Assembly: GCA_037179385.1 (NCBI GenBank)
Contig: CM074190.1
Span: 10,686,206 to 10,750,205, forward strand
DNA: 64,000 bases
Origin: Holothuria scabra
Taxonomy: Eukaryota > Echinodermata > Holothuroidea > Aspidochirotida > Holothuriidae
Direction: 5' to 3'
In this document: positions 11,934 through 24,240 of the stretch, in pieces
Numbering within the stretch: the stretch's first letter is position 1
How the letters are laid out: every line of letters starts with the position of its first letter
The notes under the pieces: generated by a model
Database searches by the model: none
What the model saw: the letters and a program-made list of their open reading frames with translations, nothing else
Told to the model about the DNA's origin: nothing
Program-made: the position numbers and the translations under genes

Positions 11934-12226
11934 AATCCTCTCACCCCAAACTACACTTCTTGTAGGGTGGTTCAGAAACTCTCCATTGGCCCAGCTTTTT
12001 GATTGACTGTTAATTCAAACAGTGCAGATTACCAAAGCTTCAATTACACAGCATAACCAGTATTGAGAGTGTTTTGGTTATACACATAGAGCTTTTCTAT
12101 ACTCACCCTGAAGCAATAAACACTTTGTGACTGGAAAAGGATGAATTTCAGAAAACTGTGGGAGGGGCTTAAATGAGAAGGTTAGGAGAATTGGTACTCT
12201 TTGGGGTGAGAGAACTGGGCCTTTAA
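11934..12226 (+). mobile_element. TTAA-flanked MITE, family A, best preserved copy
   Basis: It starts TTAAAGGGCCAATCCTCTCA and ends GGTGAGAGAACTGGGCCTTTAA. The inverted termini AGGGCCAATCCTCTCACCCC and GGGGTGAGAGAACTGGGCCT match closely, and TTAA lies outside each. This copy best defines the family consensus, about 290 bp. Confidence 0.9.
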
Positions 12227-12823
12227 CGGTTCAATTCTGAAAAATTCGTGACCAGACACTTTCTCAAATTATGCACAAAACTCTTACAAGTCAGGACACC
12301 ACAGAATTCATAACTATAACTTTTCCGCAAATATTACTTATGACACTTGACTAATTTTGCTAACTATTGACATTGTAATGTAGCAGTGGCACTTAAACAT
12401 CCCATTAAGTTATCGATATCAAGTAAACTTAATAGCCCGTTTAAGAGAACTGGTGATTTTTGTAGTTTTTTCCTTTTCCACTTAGGGCAAGTACTGACTA
12501 TTTCCGAGGAGAAAATGTTTTTGGAGAGGGGGTAGCGTAACGAAAACTCAATATGTATTCATATTGAATATCCTTCATTTGCCGAGTGCCGAGATTGGTC
12601 AATCTGGCCCTGTGAATCTACCCCTACAAGTTCTGCAGATTGAGTCAATCCATGGTTAACTTTAAAGTGATGTGTGACTCTGTTTTACTTTAGACACTTC
12701 AGAATGCGACTCAAAGAAACTCTGATTGAGGCAACAAATATTTCACTAATTTGCAGCAATACCCACAGACCCTTGCAAACCTCAAGTTCCCATCCCCCAA
12801 ATACAACCCCAAAGTAGAAAAAC

Positions 12824-12932
12824 TATCATTGTGTTTGATGATCAGCATAAGAAGCAACGGAGTGGGGAAAAAATCAGTGAGCCAGAACTGGAAAAGGTCG
12901 TTGAGGGCCTATCTTAAACCAAATGGTTAGAG
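12824..12932 (+). mobile_element. SINE fragment, plus strand
   Basis: It contains ATCATTGTGTTTGATGATCA, GCATAAGAAGCAACGGAGTG, GGGAAAA, CAGTGAGCCAGAACTGGAAA and AACCAAATGGTTAGAGG. This is the body of the SINE family with about 20 percent divergence by eye. Head and (TAAC)n tail are not visible. Confidence 0.7.
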
Positions 12933-12944
12933 GCAGTGGTGTCA

Positions 12945-13165
12945 CCAGACTTTTCATTCTAGGAGGCACTGGGGGCACAACGATTTCATAGGGAGGCAGG
13001 CACTTCCACACCTCACTCATAGCGTCGGCGGCGCCACAGAGCCCGAAGCACGAGGCTCAACGGGTGGGGTCCAGAGGCACGCCTTAGGGCCCCTGGTGGG
13101 GTCCAGGGGCAAAGCCCGGATGGCTTCCAGTGGGCGAACCCCCGGAAGCTCCCCTCGGTTTTAGG
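12945..13165. repeat. GC-rich interspersed repeat remnant
   Basis: A stretch far richer in G and C than its surroundings, with repeated GGGGTCCAG and CCCCTGGTGGGGTCCAGGGG and a short GGAAGCTCCCC palindrome-like end. A related reversed string (CTCCACCCTGGACCCCC) occurs near 28200. It looks like the end of a larger transposon, but I cannot name the family. Confidence 0.4.
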
Positions 13166-15249
13166 GTGTTTGTGAGGTGTTAAAGTTGTTTTTAAAGGTT
13201 GTTTTTACACTGGTCTAAAATTACTAACAGAGCAATTTTAAGTAAGATTTTATTTTTGGTAGCAAGATTAACGTTAGTGAATCTACTATCAAGAGCGGAT
13301 CCGGCTGACATTTTGAAGAAGGTGAGCTGAACTAGAAAGAGAAAGAGAAGGCAGTTGATGGGAAATTAAGTGTGATCCTCTTCAGGAAAAATGTAGGCCT
13401 AATCCTGCTTGAAGGTTAACCTGAGCTGTGCGCCACCTTCAATTGACGATGTCGATAGTGTGAAGAAAATTTTGATAAAAATGCAACCCCTCCTGCAGAC
13501 AGCCGGGAATGGCATTTCCCAGGTTTTTGCGATATTTTCATTTGAAAAACATGAGAATCATGAGAATTTTCTGCCTCTTCTTGTCAACAGAGGAATCGAA
13601 TCCTAAAAAGTTCATAGTCACACTCTGACTACTACAGAAGACATATTTTTTGGGAAATCTCACATCTCAGTTGGGGGAGGCACACTGGGAGAACACGATT
13701 TTCGGGGACACGTGCCCTCCTCCTCCCCTTGGCGCTGCCAAAGTGCCACTTGTTAGAGACGGACTGCACTGGAACCTCATCAAACTTACTAACAAATTAA
13801 CTACACCGAACTAATTTCAAAACCTAACTACAGACGTTGTACGTACAGGCATGTAGACCTACATATCGAAGCCATTGACACTTGAATGGTGTCTGGATCG
13901 GTCTGTTTTTTGTTGACGAAATTGTTTGGTTGCTTGAGCCAGTTAAGTTTGAACAAGTAATTTTTGATTTAATACGTAGAGGGGCACGTATTCAAAACAT
14001 TTTGGTGAAATGTACATTGGAATCAGATGTGTGCCACATATGAGCAAGCAATCTATATAGTTCCATCTCACCAGTCCCTCTCGTCATATTGACCACCATG
14101 TCATTGATCCGACCCTGGGTTTTACGGGATCCTGATCATGAATAACCAAAACTCCTAGACCTGACTCTATCCCCTAACCCATACTACAACTGTTACCGAC
14201 AACCCTTACACAAACCCTGATGAGTTGGGACCAATGAACCAGGGGACCAATGAGACTGAGGGCGACATAGAGCAGACCCATTTGATTGCACAAGAGGCAA
14301 ATAACAATATAAACTTCACTTTCCCTATGAAGAGGCCATCATCATTAACTCGCAGCAAAGCAGTAGTCGTGGGCTGGAGCACATGGGCCGAATGACCCAA
14401 TGCTTTTTTGGATGTATAGTCGAGGAAAATCATTCGGAAATCAGTAGTCTGACCAAGTTTGTCCGAGCAACAGGAGCTATAACCCACAACTAATTGGCCG
14501 TTAAAAGTCTTTAAACATGCTTCCACATGTTTTCAAACAGCATCAGTTTGCATTGCAACTATTCCCACCAAAAGCTGGAACTCCAGATCGTGTTCGTGAC
14601 CGGATTCGTCTATAAGCAATCTACCCACGCGAACGCTAGCACAGACCCGCTATACACACACAAACACAAACACATTCACACGAATGGACACGAAACGTAA
14701 TCAGACTGTGCATTAAATGTCTGTTCGTGTCACCACGAGACGAAACGTAAACAGACAGTGCATCAAATGCAGTATTGTTGGTTTTGAATAGGTTTAAATT
14801 TACGTTTTCTATAAGCCCTAGAATCATCTGTTAGTTACATTTTGTGTTCTGCCTGTTTTGTTTTTTTAATCTGTCTGAATTATTGGGGGGCAACGATATG
14901 CTTCCCCTCGATTAGGTAGAGCGATTGCCCCCTGCATCCAGGATCGACGCACCTGCTCTAATCCCTAACCTAATCCTAACAACTCCCTAATGCTAGTAAC
15001 CACAACCCCCACACTGATCCCCAATACACCATTCTGGGTTACCGTCGTCGTGAGTGCTCAGAGTCCCTAGTATATAAGACATCCTTCCCTATTTACATCA
15101 CTTAGGTATACACAACTGGCTGGAAAAAAAGGAGGAACTGCATTCCATGTCAATCATTATCAAGAAGTAACGGAGGAGCAGATAGGATCATAGCCTCTGT
15201 TGTCCTCAAGTTCTGATGGGAACATATTCTATAATCTTTAATCTTATTC
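13166..15249. other. Non-coding stretch with repeat traces
   Basis: No supported exon. Near 14597-14616 a GGATTCGTCTATA end matches the terminus of the mariner-like MITE family B. Near 14225 the phrase GGGACCAATGA occurs twice within 25 bp. The open minus-strand frame at 14206-14526 has no family resemblance. Confidence 0.4.
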
Positions 15250-15444
15250 TCAATCTTTAAATTTCCTTCCTTACCTGTTCTATGGATGGTTGTAAACTAA
15301 AGTGTATCTTGATTTTCTTAACTGCACTGAATACGAGGATTTTAAATTCACGTAGACAATAAATGAAGACAATTTAAGGCTGGTGGGCCCCACTAATGGC
15401 TGACTACAATCACTAAAAACAGGTGCTAATCGGATTCGTCTATA
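15250..15444 (-). mobile_element. Mariner-like MITE, family B, truncated, minus strand
   Basis: The reverse complement begins TATAGACGAATCCGATTAGC and continues with GTCAGCCATTAGTGGGGCCC, CTTCATTTATTGTCTACGTG, TTTACAACCATCCATAGAAC and GGAAGGAAATTTAAAGATT. This matches 44504-44764 over about 190 bp. The far terminus is missing. Confidence 0.8.
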
Positions 15445-15859
15445 TGACCATTCTTTGCCACAGCTTGTTGCAATTCATATGCTAGTAATTCGCATTAAAA
15501 ATGGTTTGAACATTTCCTGCTCTCAGAGCGTAATCTCCACCTACAATAACGAGAAATTTGATGCAGTTTTTAATCTCTTCTGCATTACTCTATCTCCGTT
15601 CATTCCGCATATATAAAATCCCCTATTATTTCCACCATCAATTAAGAATAGCAAGAGAGGCCCCTGTCATCTAATAACGTCATTACTCGTGAAAACAGTA
15701 GGAAATTAGATTACAGGTTAATGTTTGGACTTTCATCACAAAGTTCAACCTGTGGTAAGATTTGAAAGTTATTAGCATAGCAAGTGCCAACAAGACCCAT
15801 TAGGCTTTCGATTTGACGAGTTCTTAAGCCACGAGAGCAGTCATTCATCACCCAGAAGT

Positions 15860-16120
15860 GCATTTTTTCTTATAGTCTATAAAAATTCTCAATTGCCACA
15901 ACTCTTTGAGTGACCTCAAAATTAAAAAATGTAGAGTAGCTCATATTCCTTATGATGTACCGACAGTGTTTTGATTACGTAATAAGGGCCTTGTTGATTC
16001 ACCAGGGTAAGCCTGAAGCAACCAATACATATTTTGTCTGGATTGAGTTGATTTTTAGACAGATGTGTGAGGAGCTAGGAGTAAGTAGCTGCAGTCACTG
16101 GAACTATCTGGGGTGATGTA
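15860..16120 (+). mobile_element. TTAA-flanked MITE, family A, highly diverged
   Basis: Landmarks survive in order: AATTCTCAATTGCCACAACT, CTTTGAGTGAC, GACAGTGTTTTGATTAC, CACCAGGGTAAGCCTGAAGC, TTTTGTCTGGATT, GTGTGAGGAGCTAGGAGTAAG and CTGGGGTGATG. The borders are no longer recognisable. Confidence 0.65.
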
Positions 16121-17358
16121 TGACTGTCTTCAATATTTTGCTTATCTGATCTGACCAAGCTTTTACTGGTATATCGTTAAATCTTACCTAACTAACTATA
16201 TATCACATGCATCGCATTCTTTATACAATGGCTGGAAGAAATGTTATCTCCTAACAGCATGGTATTAGTTAAAATTATGGGAAATTAGTGTCCTCCCGGG
16301 GATCAGAGAGCTGTCTTCCAGCCCCCTGCAGGGACGTAGCCCCTTCAGAGAACACGACTACTCCGGGAGTAAAAGATACGTTTCACCACTTGACTATTCA
16401 ACAGAGAGTTGAGAGGGGGCTGAGGAAAGTTATTTCTTCCTCTTCGTTCTCAAATTTGATCGACGAACTGTCCAATGCATGACCTTTAAGATAAGAGGCT
16501 GTGGAATTGCAATCGAGATAATCGTGTCAATGGATGATTATAACGTTGTATTTGAAATCGCCTACACTCTGATACTCTGGATTTTGTAAGTGCAACCATT
16601 AGTGCAGTGCAGTCCGATCTAACAGACAATCAGATAGGCTATAGGTTATTGGAGTAAAGAAAGGGATGGTAACGACGTTTTTATGATTATTAACTGCGTC
16701 GTTTTTATTCCTTTTTTTCCTTTTCCCTTTTTCTTTATCTCGATCTGTGTTGAATCTTTTAAAGCTGCCCTCGAGAAAAAATTAGTAGGCATTTCAAGAA
16801 GAGTTTCTTTTGATCGATTTTTTTTTTTTTTTTTTTTTTGCAGATTGGGAGAGGCATATTCTAGATTAAATGTAACAAAAACCTGCAGCTAAGCACTCCC
16901 TTTCTTTAGATTTCATAGGTTATAGTATAGGCCTACTATAATAAAATGCAGTGAAAATCCTTACACTTCACTTGTGTTCATATTTTGAATCGTATAGGAA
17001 GAAAGTGTTTTTCCATTCGCCAGGAAATTTAACTTGTATAAGGTCACTCCAGGAGAAATTTGCTATTGATATCATTTCCGATTTCGAGTCATGGTCCGGG
17101 AGCAATTGCCACTACCCTCATCCTGAAAATCCTGACCCACTCCTAACGAGAACTGAGTTTAACCTGCTAACTTACTTTCTTATTTTGTGGTGCAAAGGCT
17201 GGTAAACTTCTTGCTTGCACTTAATTTTGATTTTGATGCAACCGATGATACTATCGTTGAAAGAGCGGTTAAGTCAACCAAGGGAATTAGAGCCTGGCAT
17301 CACGGAAAATAAATTACACAGAATTGTGCCTCTACCGACTAATTTGACTGAATAGGGC
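16121..17358. other. Non-coding stretch, no recognised gene
   Basis: It holds a T-rich run near 16821 and several short open frames without family resemblance. Confidence 0.4.
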
Positions 17359-17506
17359 ATAAATTAGTCGGTTGACTGGTCAGTGATCACAAACTAGCAG
17401 TCAGTGGATTAGTTCGTTGGTCACAAACTAGTCAGTGGATCAGTCTTGTGGTCCAGACTAATCGACTGACTAGTTTGTGATCACTGACTCATCCACAGAC
17501 TAATTA
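17359..17506. repeat. Fold-back element with ~50-bp arms
   Basis: The left arm contains TCAGTGATCACAAACTAG (17380-17397) and the right arm its exact complement CTAGTTTGTGATCACTGA (17469-17486). The pairing extends outward through ATTAGTC at both ends. A third, direct copy of GGTCACAAACTAGTCAGTGG lies between the arms. No coding sequence and no clear target duplication are seen. Confidence 0.8.
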
Positions 17507-19396
17507 ATATTCTAAAGAGTCATATTATTCAGTAAAGGCACCGTCTTGACTATTTTTTTCAAAGCAGTTTATCGCTGAAGACATGTCCCTGTGAATATGA
17601 CTAGTACAAGTGATATGCAACCAATCTGCATTTAAATGAGAAAATTTGTATCAGTCAGAAACTTCTACATAAATAAGTCGCTTCGATGCCCTCCTACTAA
17701 GATCATCTGGGCCTCTTAACCATGAGAAGTACAGTAGGCTATCTTTTCGAGAAAAAAAAAACAAGAGAGTGGCTGATTTGGGAACAGATCTGCTTTTTTC
17801 TTTTCGTCAAAGAACCATTCAGTTGCAACAAATATTACCGTACCAATAAGTTGAGACAAAATTGGCTTCAAGACAGAACTCTATGGCTGAGCCCCATCCC
17901 CTCCTATTACACAACTTTCAAGAAAACCTTTCTTTATCGATGCAGATTTTAGGACCCATGTTTTGAAGACAAAAATCCGACCTTTGCCCCTTTCACCAGA
18001 AAGGTATCGAAAAATTTTAAGCTGGCCTATATCGCCAGACTTTTGCTCTGTATTTTGTTGCTAATAAATATATATTCAGACTAGACTTAATCTTATTTTA
18101 TTTCCTTCGGAATGGCGGGTAAGGGAGTTCTTCAGTGCGATCTCTGTATCCTGAAATAATAGATACAACTCAATTAAAAATACTTGCATCTTTTGAATGA
18201 CGTTAAATCAATAAACGTCACACACTTCTTTTTACCCTTTGTTATTTTAATTCCTTAGAGACGGCATCACACCTGATAAATTGTTGCCTATTCTACTTTA
18301 TCCAAAGCAGAAAGTTTTTCTAGGTTGAGGTCTTTTTCCACCATTATTGAATCTGAATCAAGTTATTCGACTCTATACTCGTCTCTCCAAAATCTCAACG
18401 GAAATTTTTACTGCTTTGTCAGTTGTTAAATAAACATTAAAAACTTTTCGCGCTACTGTGAGCCTTCTGGCCAATTTTTTCCAATGTAAGGAACTCCCGT
18501 CTTAGAAAAATGATATGGGTACCCATGTATTTATATCTTTGTGACTGAGAAGATGTAAAATTGGTATTTTTTTTTTCAAGTGCGGTCATGCTCGATCCTT
18601 CTGCCACCATTACTAAGAGAAATAGAAAGTTAAAATACCTACTTTGTTCAGCAATTTAAGTTGGTTCTGTTTAAAAGGCTTTTAATAAGTCTTACTGAAA
18701 ATATTGTAAATATTGTATTTATCTTTTTCTTCTCGACTTTGTTCATTTGCTCTTTGTAAATAAAGTTGCTCCTTCTAGAGGAAAAAAGAAAAAGAAAAAC
18801 ACCACAATATTTAATAATGCATTTCGAAATAAGGTAATGTATATTTTTTGACCAAGCTATGTATTGTTTGTATGAGACACCTCCCTGAATGCATGTTTTA
18901 TCCTGTCGGCTCAGTTTACTTTTAAAATTGTTTCTTTGAACCCAATTCAGATTAGAGGCAAACGCATGCTCCCTCCGGAATCTGATCATTTACTTGATCA
19001 AGTAACGATTGTAACTTCAGGTGGTTAATACCTCAGGCTTTACTAAAATGGAGTTTTAAGACCCAGTTTTCAAACAATTGGTTCAAGTCAGGTAATTCAC
19101 GGCCCCTTTCCCGGTTTCTTTCCACTGTTTAATCCCTTTAGAAGAATCTGTTTGTAAAGATGTGTATCAACCTGTACTCTATCTGTATGTTAATCTGTAC
19201 TCTACCTGGTATAGCCTATAGGAGCAATGCAAAGGAATGATTATATCATGATTCCCATAAAGAAAAGGGTTTCATTATCCTGGTTAATAATTGTATTTTA
19301 TTTTCTCTTCTTCTCTTTTAATTTATTGAAGACGTTCAGATACCCACAAACCATTTCGTGCATGCTTAGTTAGTATGGAGCTTACGAGTTGGTTAG
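17507..19396. other. Non-coding stretch, no recognised gene
   Basis: AT-rich sequence with open frames of up to 113 codons that show no recognisable domain. Confidence 0.4.
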
Positions 19397-19606
19397 GTCA
19401 AACCGAAGACTTTAAAAACGCCACCTACTGCCATTGTGCTTGGTGCTCAGCATAAGCAGTGAAGTAGGGAAAACAAGCAAATCCAGTAAGCCACACAAGC
19501 CACTGAGCCACAACTGGAAAAAAAGCGTGGCCAGCTCGACTTGAACCAATAGGTTGGAAACTGGGCCATAAAACTCCATCCATCCAACTAACTAGCACAG
19601 TGCACG
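19397..19606 (+). mobile_element. SINE, body and tail, plus strand
   Basis: It runs from GGTCAAACCGAAGACTTTAA through CACCTACTGCCATTGTGCTT, GCATAAGCAGTGAAGTAGGG, GAGCCACAACTGG, GGCCAGCTCGACTTGAACCA, ATAGGTTGGAAACTGGGCC and AAAACTCCATCCATCCAACT to ACTA. This is the clearest body copy after the one at 57309. The tRNA-like head is not visible upstream. Confidence 0.85.
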
Positions 19607-20357
19607 GGATCTCGGAGACATTAACATGCTACGCGGGCTACACATTCGACTACGTGTTTTATCCCTTGTTTACCTTCAAAAACTGCTACTGCTTTAAACT
19701 GCTTCTTCAAAATTACAACGAAACATTCGTGATAGCAAAATGAAAAAGTACTTTGCTCCAGCTTATTTCATTGAAAGCAGTTTTTAAACATGTATCTGAG
19801 ATTTCTCTGATTGAGATTTCTTTGCTGTTGTCCACGGATCTACACAAGAGCAGTAGTGGCGTACGGCCGCTGAAACCATTAACATGTGTGTGACACAATT
19901 TAAGACCGAAAAGCAACATGATGAGCGATGCAAGGACCTCAGAAAGAAAAATAAAGAACAGCTGGAAGGTTGAAACTCTTATATTATATGCTCTTCTAGC
20001 GATTTTGGTTCTTACATTTCGTCTCTACCTTGGGGTAAATTCTCCAAATTTGCATTTCACCTCGAATTTGTCAGCATTCAGACACGACAGGCATGAAGGC
20101 ACATGAGTGATTGTGTGATAAAATCAAAGATCTTCATAATAGAATTAAAATTTTCCTTTCAGACTTTACAGAGAGGATGGCAAGTGAGGCAATTCGTAAA
20201 GGGTTGTAAAATCAAAACATCAATATCTTGTAGGCCTATATGAAGCTAAGTGACCTGTTTCTCAGATTTGATAGTGGAATTATCTCTCTCTTGGAATATC
20301 TGACATCCTCCCCCCCCCCCCCCCAAAAAAAAAGGAAAAAGAGTTCTAACATTCAAT

Positions 20358-20653
20358 CTATGTTTACTAGTATTACTATTAACCCTCTGCCGCCCGGCTC
20401 CATTCGGGGCATATTTGCGCGCCTCGGGAGTGGGCGGAAAATCGGACGTAGCGCGCCCCGCATCAGCTTCCGTACGCTGTTGACCCCGTGACCTTAAACT
20501 ATTGTCTCTCTCGTTGTTGTGACAGAATATTCGGGTAGCTACTCGCAGTTTCGAGCTCCGCGTGAAACAGTAAAGATGGGTGACACCCGGGCACTCCGCC
20601 TGGGACCGAGAGGCACCGTCAGGCAGCAATCCATGTCTACTAGTATAACTATG
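20358..20653. mobile_element. GC-rich 250-bp insert between near-identical direct repeats
   Basis: A 23-bp segment at 20358-20380 (CTATGTTTACTAGTATTACT...) recurs at 20631-20653 (CCATGTCTACTAGTATAACT...) with about four or five differences. Between them lies a block much richer in G and C than the flanks, starting AACCCTCTGCCGCCCGGCTC and ending GGCACCGTCAGGCAGCAAT. Its ends are weakly inverted (TGCCGCCCGG against TGCCTGACGG). The arrangement looks like an old insertion with a long target duplication. The family is unknown to me. Confidence 0.5.
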
Positions 20654-20659
20654 AAAGAG

Positions 20660-23314
20660 AAATATCGTGGACAAGTGGGAAAATGTTTTTTAAAAGGTAA
20701 AAATTTAGGTATACTTATCAAACATTCTTTATTTTTACAATATGTTCTTATAAATATGTGCATTATACCTTCTTATCCGACAATCAAGGTTCAATATTTA
20801 GCGTTAAAAGACGTCTACCACTTCTCCCAGGAAAAAAACCTCAATTTGAATGAAAACCCATTGCCATTAAATTGTTATTATCTGCAAAAAATTAAAGTTC
20901 CTTGGGTCAATTCACTTTGGCTTAACTTGAAGACTATCATTCTGAAAAAATATGAATTTGCAGTTTTAACATGTACAAGATTATGATCCTTAGGTTCAAT
21001 GATATACTCGACCATTACAGTACACATCTATTTAAAGAAAAAAATGTCGGATGAAGAAAGCTAAGCAGGAAATCTATGCAAATAAACCCGAATGACATCA
21101 TAAAGTAAAAGAATCGCCACATTTTTACTGTGAAAGAAAATAAATTATTGTTCCATTTTTCTTAAGTATGCAAAAGTTGACGAGAGCTAGAACATGTGCT
21201 ATTTTAATTTGTTCTAACTTGATTGTTTGTAATTTTCTAATTTTTTATGCAAATTAATATCAACAAAAGACACTTCTTATGATTCTCTCCTTCGACGTCA
21301 CAAATTTGCATAAATATCGTAACAAATGCAAAATGTGCAGTAATCGATTCGCAAAATAGGCAATATTTGAAGGAATTATGCGACAAATAAGTGACGTTTT
21401 GAGGATTTCACATTACACAGATACAGTTACAATGAACTTAACATGTCCACCACTGTTTGAGTGAAACTGAAATACCACCGAGTTTAAATCTACTGTTTTT
21501 AAAGAATGTTCACTGCACGGACAAATTAAATCGATTTCACTTTAAAATAATTGCGTCCATCCATTCTTCCCAGGCACGATTTACTAGTCCATTGTTTGGT
21601 ATGCATCATGTTACTTTTATCGGGTTTTGCTCCATTTCCATCACCACTTTTTCTTCATTTTATAAAAAATATATTCAAAATCACAAATAACGACTGTGAC
21701 ATGCATTCCAATTATCCAACGATTTCATTTAATCTGTACTTAGAATTGTACTTGAGCGAATTAAGCTACATCATAAAATCGACTCGGAACAGAGGAATAT
21801 TTCATGAGAAACCCATTTTCTGTATATTCGTGAGATAAACCGACCGTGCCAATTGAAACAATTAATTTCTGAAGACTGAGGAAATGGCTCCTTGGAGAAT
21901 TAATATACGATGGCCTGATTTTGTTTTCGGCAATTTCAAAAACGTTTATTTTTTTTTTTTCATTTGCCCTCTCCACAAGAATCATCGTAACAACTTTCAA
22001 TGCATTTTACATAAATTTTTAAAGCATCCAATGTGGGCTTCCGAGATCCAAATTTGAAGTTATCTAATTGGTATTCAGTTGCATGGTACGCCATATGGAA
22101 TACAAAATTTGTTTTAGATGTCAATGAACCTATTGTTCTTCCTCGAAAAGACTAACAACTGTTCGTACTTGCGTTATTGTGACGAAACCAATGCATTGGT
22201 AGTAGCGTGATGCAATGGGAGCAGGTCATTTCAGATTTGTACTAAATTTTGCATTTCTTGTATCAACCAAAAGATCTAGGCGAAATAAGAGATTTAATCT
22301 TAAAAATCTTCACGTGATTGGTAAAAAAGAATTTGATTGGCCGATGGTAATTGAATCGTAAAGGCTTACACGATCCATCCGGGCAATCAGGAAGTACTCT
22401 GCAAAACACGCACAAACTAATAATGTAAACAGTAATTGTCAAGTCATATGAAAAATAAAATTAAATAAGATAGTTATGCAGGCATAAAATTCAGCCCTTT
22501 AGGAAGCTGGAAGGCCAGTTTTGACCAAAATGATTTCGTTAATGTCCAAACTGGTCGCTGCTTAATGGAAATTAGAAATTGGCGATTAACCTCAAGAAAG
22601 ATTTGATTTATCATCCATTAAATGGTAACAATGCAGTAAATACAGATGATTCAACTTAGGAAGATTAAAAACAAATATTTACTCCAAATGACTTTTTTGT
22701 ATTATCGTCGGTGATGGCTAAAAGTCACCTCAGCGTGTAAATGGTTTTTCAACTTTTTGTGTCTTTTAGTTTCGATCGATTCGGTCATAGTTCATGGCTA
22801 GGGCAGCAAAAAGTTACGGAAAGAAGTATTTTAAACACCACCGCTGTGGTATAGAAAATTTGAAGCAAAAAAGGTAACATCAAATACTGGACAAAAGTCT
22901 ATCAGAACCAAGTTAAAAAATTACGAATTGCAACTACAAACTGTTAGTACCAAGGTCAAAACTCCTTTTTTGCATGGGCTGGCTTTTTAAGTTTGCATAA
23001 TGAGGAGGATAGTCCAGGCACGGAAAAAACCACTGCCAGAGTAAGAACTCATTCCATACCTTTTCTTCGGCTGTTTTTTTTTTTTTTTCTTTCTTCTTCT
23101 TTTTAATGTTTTTTTCCTTCTTTTTAATGTAGAACTTCAGTTAAAAAAGTCCCAGATGTCATTTCTTTTCTCTCATCAAACCCTTAGGCAGGATTTCTCT
23201 GAAGGACATAGGTGGCGAGTCCCCATTGGTTAGAACGGAGCGAAACGAAAAATTTGAGTAAGCGCGACTCCTCAGATAGCTGGATATGGCATTTTGCAAG
23301 ATAGTAAAAAGGCA
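20660..23314. other. Non-coding stretch, no recognised gene
   Basis: AT-rich. Several overlapping open frames exist, but their composition (Lys, Phe, Ile, Asn rich) is that of random AT-rich sequence. Confidence 0.4.
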
Positions 23315-23662
23315 TTAAAGGCTCACTTCTCTCATCCCAAATAGTACCGATTCCCCTAACCTTATCACTTAAGCCCGTCCCACAATTGTCTGAAATTCAT
23401 CCTCATCCAGACACAATCTCAGTTTATTGCTTCAGGGTGAGTATAAACAAGGACGTACTACCCCCGAGGTAGTTCTTCCATGGTACAAAAAAAATCTCAA
23501 AGCGTATAGTCAAAACACTCTCAATACAGTTCATGCTGGGTAATGTAAGCTTTGGTACTCTACATTGTTTGAATTGGCTGTCAGTCAAAGAGCTGAACCA
23601 ATTGAGAATTTTGGTAACTCCTACAAGAGTTGCAGTTTGGGGTGAGAGGATTGGTCCTTTAA
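23315..23662 (-). mobile_element. TTAA-flanked MITE, family A, with internal insertion
   Basis: Reverse orientation: TTAAAGGCTCACTTCTCTCA at the left and GGGTGAGAGGATTGGTCCTTTAA at the right, both borders TTAA. The copy is about 50 bp longer than its relatives because of extra sequence near 23447-23500 that contains a small hairpin (ACTACC with GGTAGT). Confidence 0.88.
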
Positions 23663-24066
23663 GCAGTCGTTATTTAGAGCTTTCCTTTGCAATTTTCACT
23701 TCAACAAAACTGACCAAAGTGCAAAATAATCAGAAAGTTACCAGAAAAATGTACCACCAATTTTTTCGGGCAAATTGGACACTAATTTTACACCTGCTGT
23801 ACAAACGTCGGTCCGCGTAATCTTGAAATTTACAACATCCCAGAAAGTTTTTTTACAATTTTCGTCCAAAAAGATTCTACCATTTTAGCCAAATTGATTT
23901 TGTGCAATAATGAAGTGGGAATGAGGAATAATTGATTTTTGTTACTTGCCTTAATGCGAAGCGAGCTTTTGCAATGTTTTTGAATTTACATGAAAATTTA
24001 AACATGACCCTGATGATAATGACATTTTTCTATTTGGGGGAAAAGCTTTGAAAGAATCCTGGTACG

Positions 24067-24240
24067 CTTCTAGAGGGTAGATGCGCACTGTTTATCAAGG
24101 TGTTCCTTGATTGGCTGCTGCCATAGTATTGTATGGATTGTATTCTTTGTTCGGGTTGAGGATTAGTTTAGGGGTTAGGGTTATCGTTAGCCAGTTAGGA
24201 AATTTCTTGTTAAACAGTGCGCATCGTCCCCTTCTAGAAG
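24067..24240. mobile_element. Short terminal-inverted-repeat MITE (~174 bp)
   Basis: The left end is CTTCTAGAGGGTAGATGCGC and ACTGTTTATCAAG; the right end, reversed, is CTTCTAGAAGGGGACGATGC and GCACTGTTTAACAAG. That is about 33 bp of inverted repeat with few differences. TA within the CTAG at each border could be the target duplication, which would fit a Tc1/mariner-type element (inference). Confidence 0.8.

Noticed and set aside
14206..14526. 106-codon minus-strand open frame
   Set aside because: No family resemblance; it overlaps repeat-like phrases (GGGACCAATGA twice).
20519..20986. 155-codon plus-strand open frame, and the overlapping 142-codon minus-strand frame at 20246-20674
   Set aside because: Both run through the GC-rich island, where stop codons are rare on either strand, into random AT-rich sequence; no domain recognised.
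24160..24182. Telomere-like GGGTTAGGG string
   Set aside because: Only about one and a half units, internal to a MITE.
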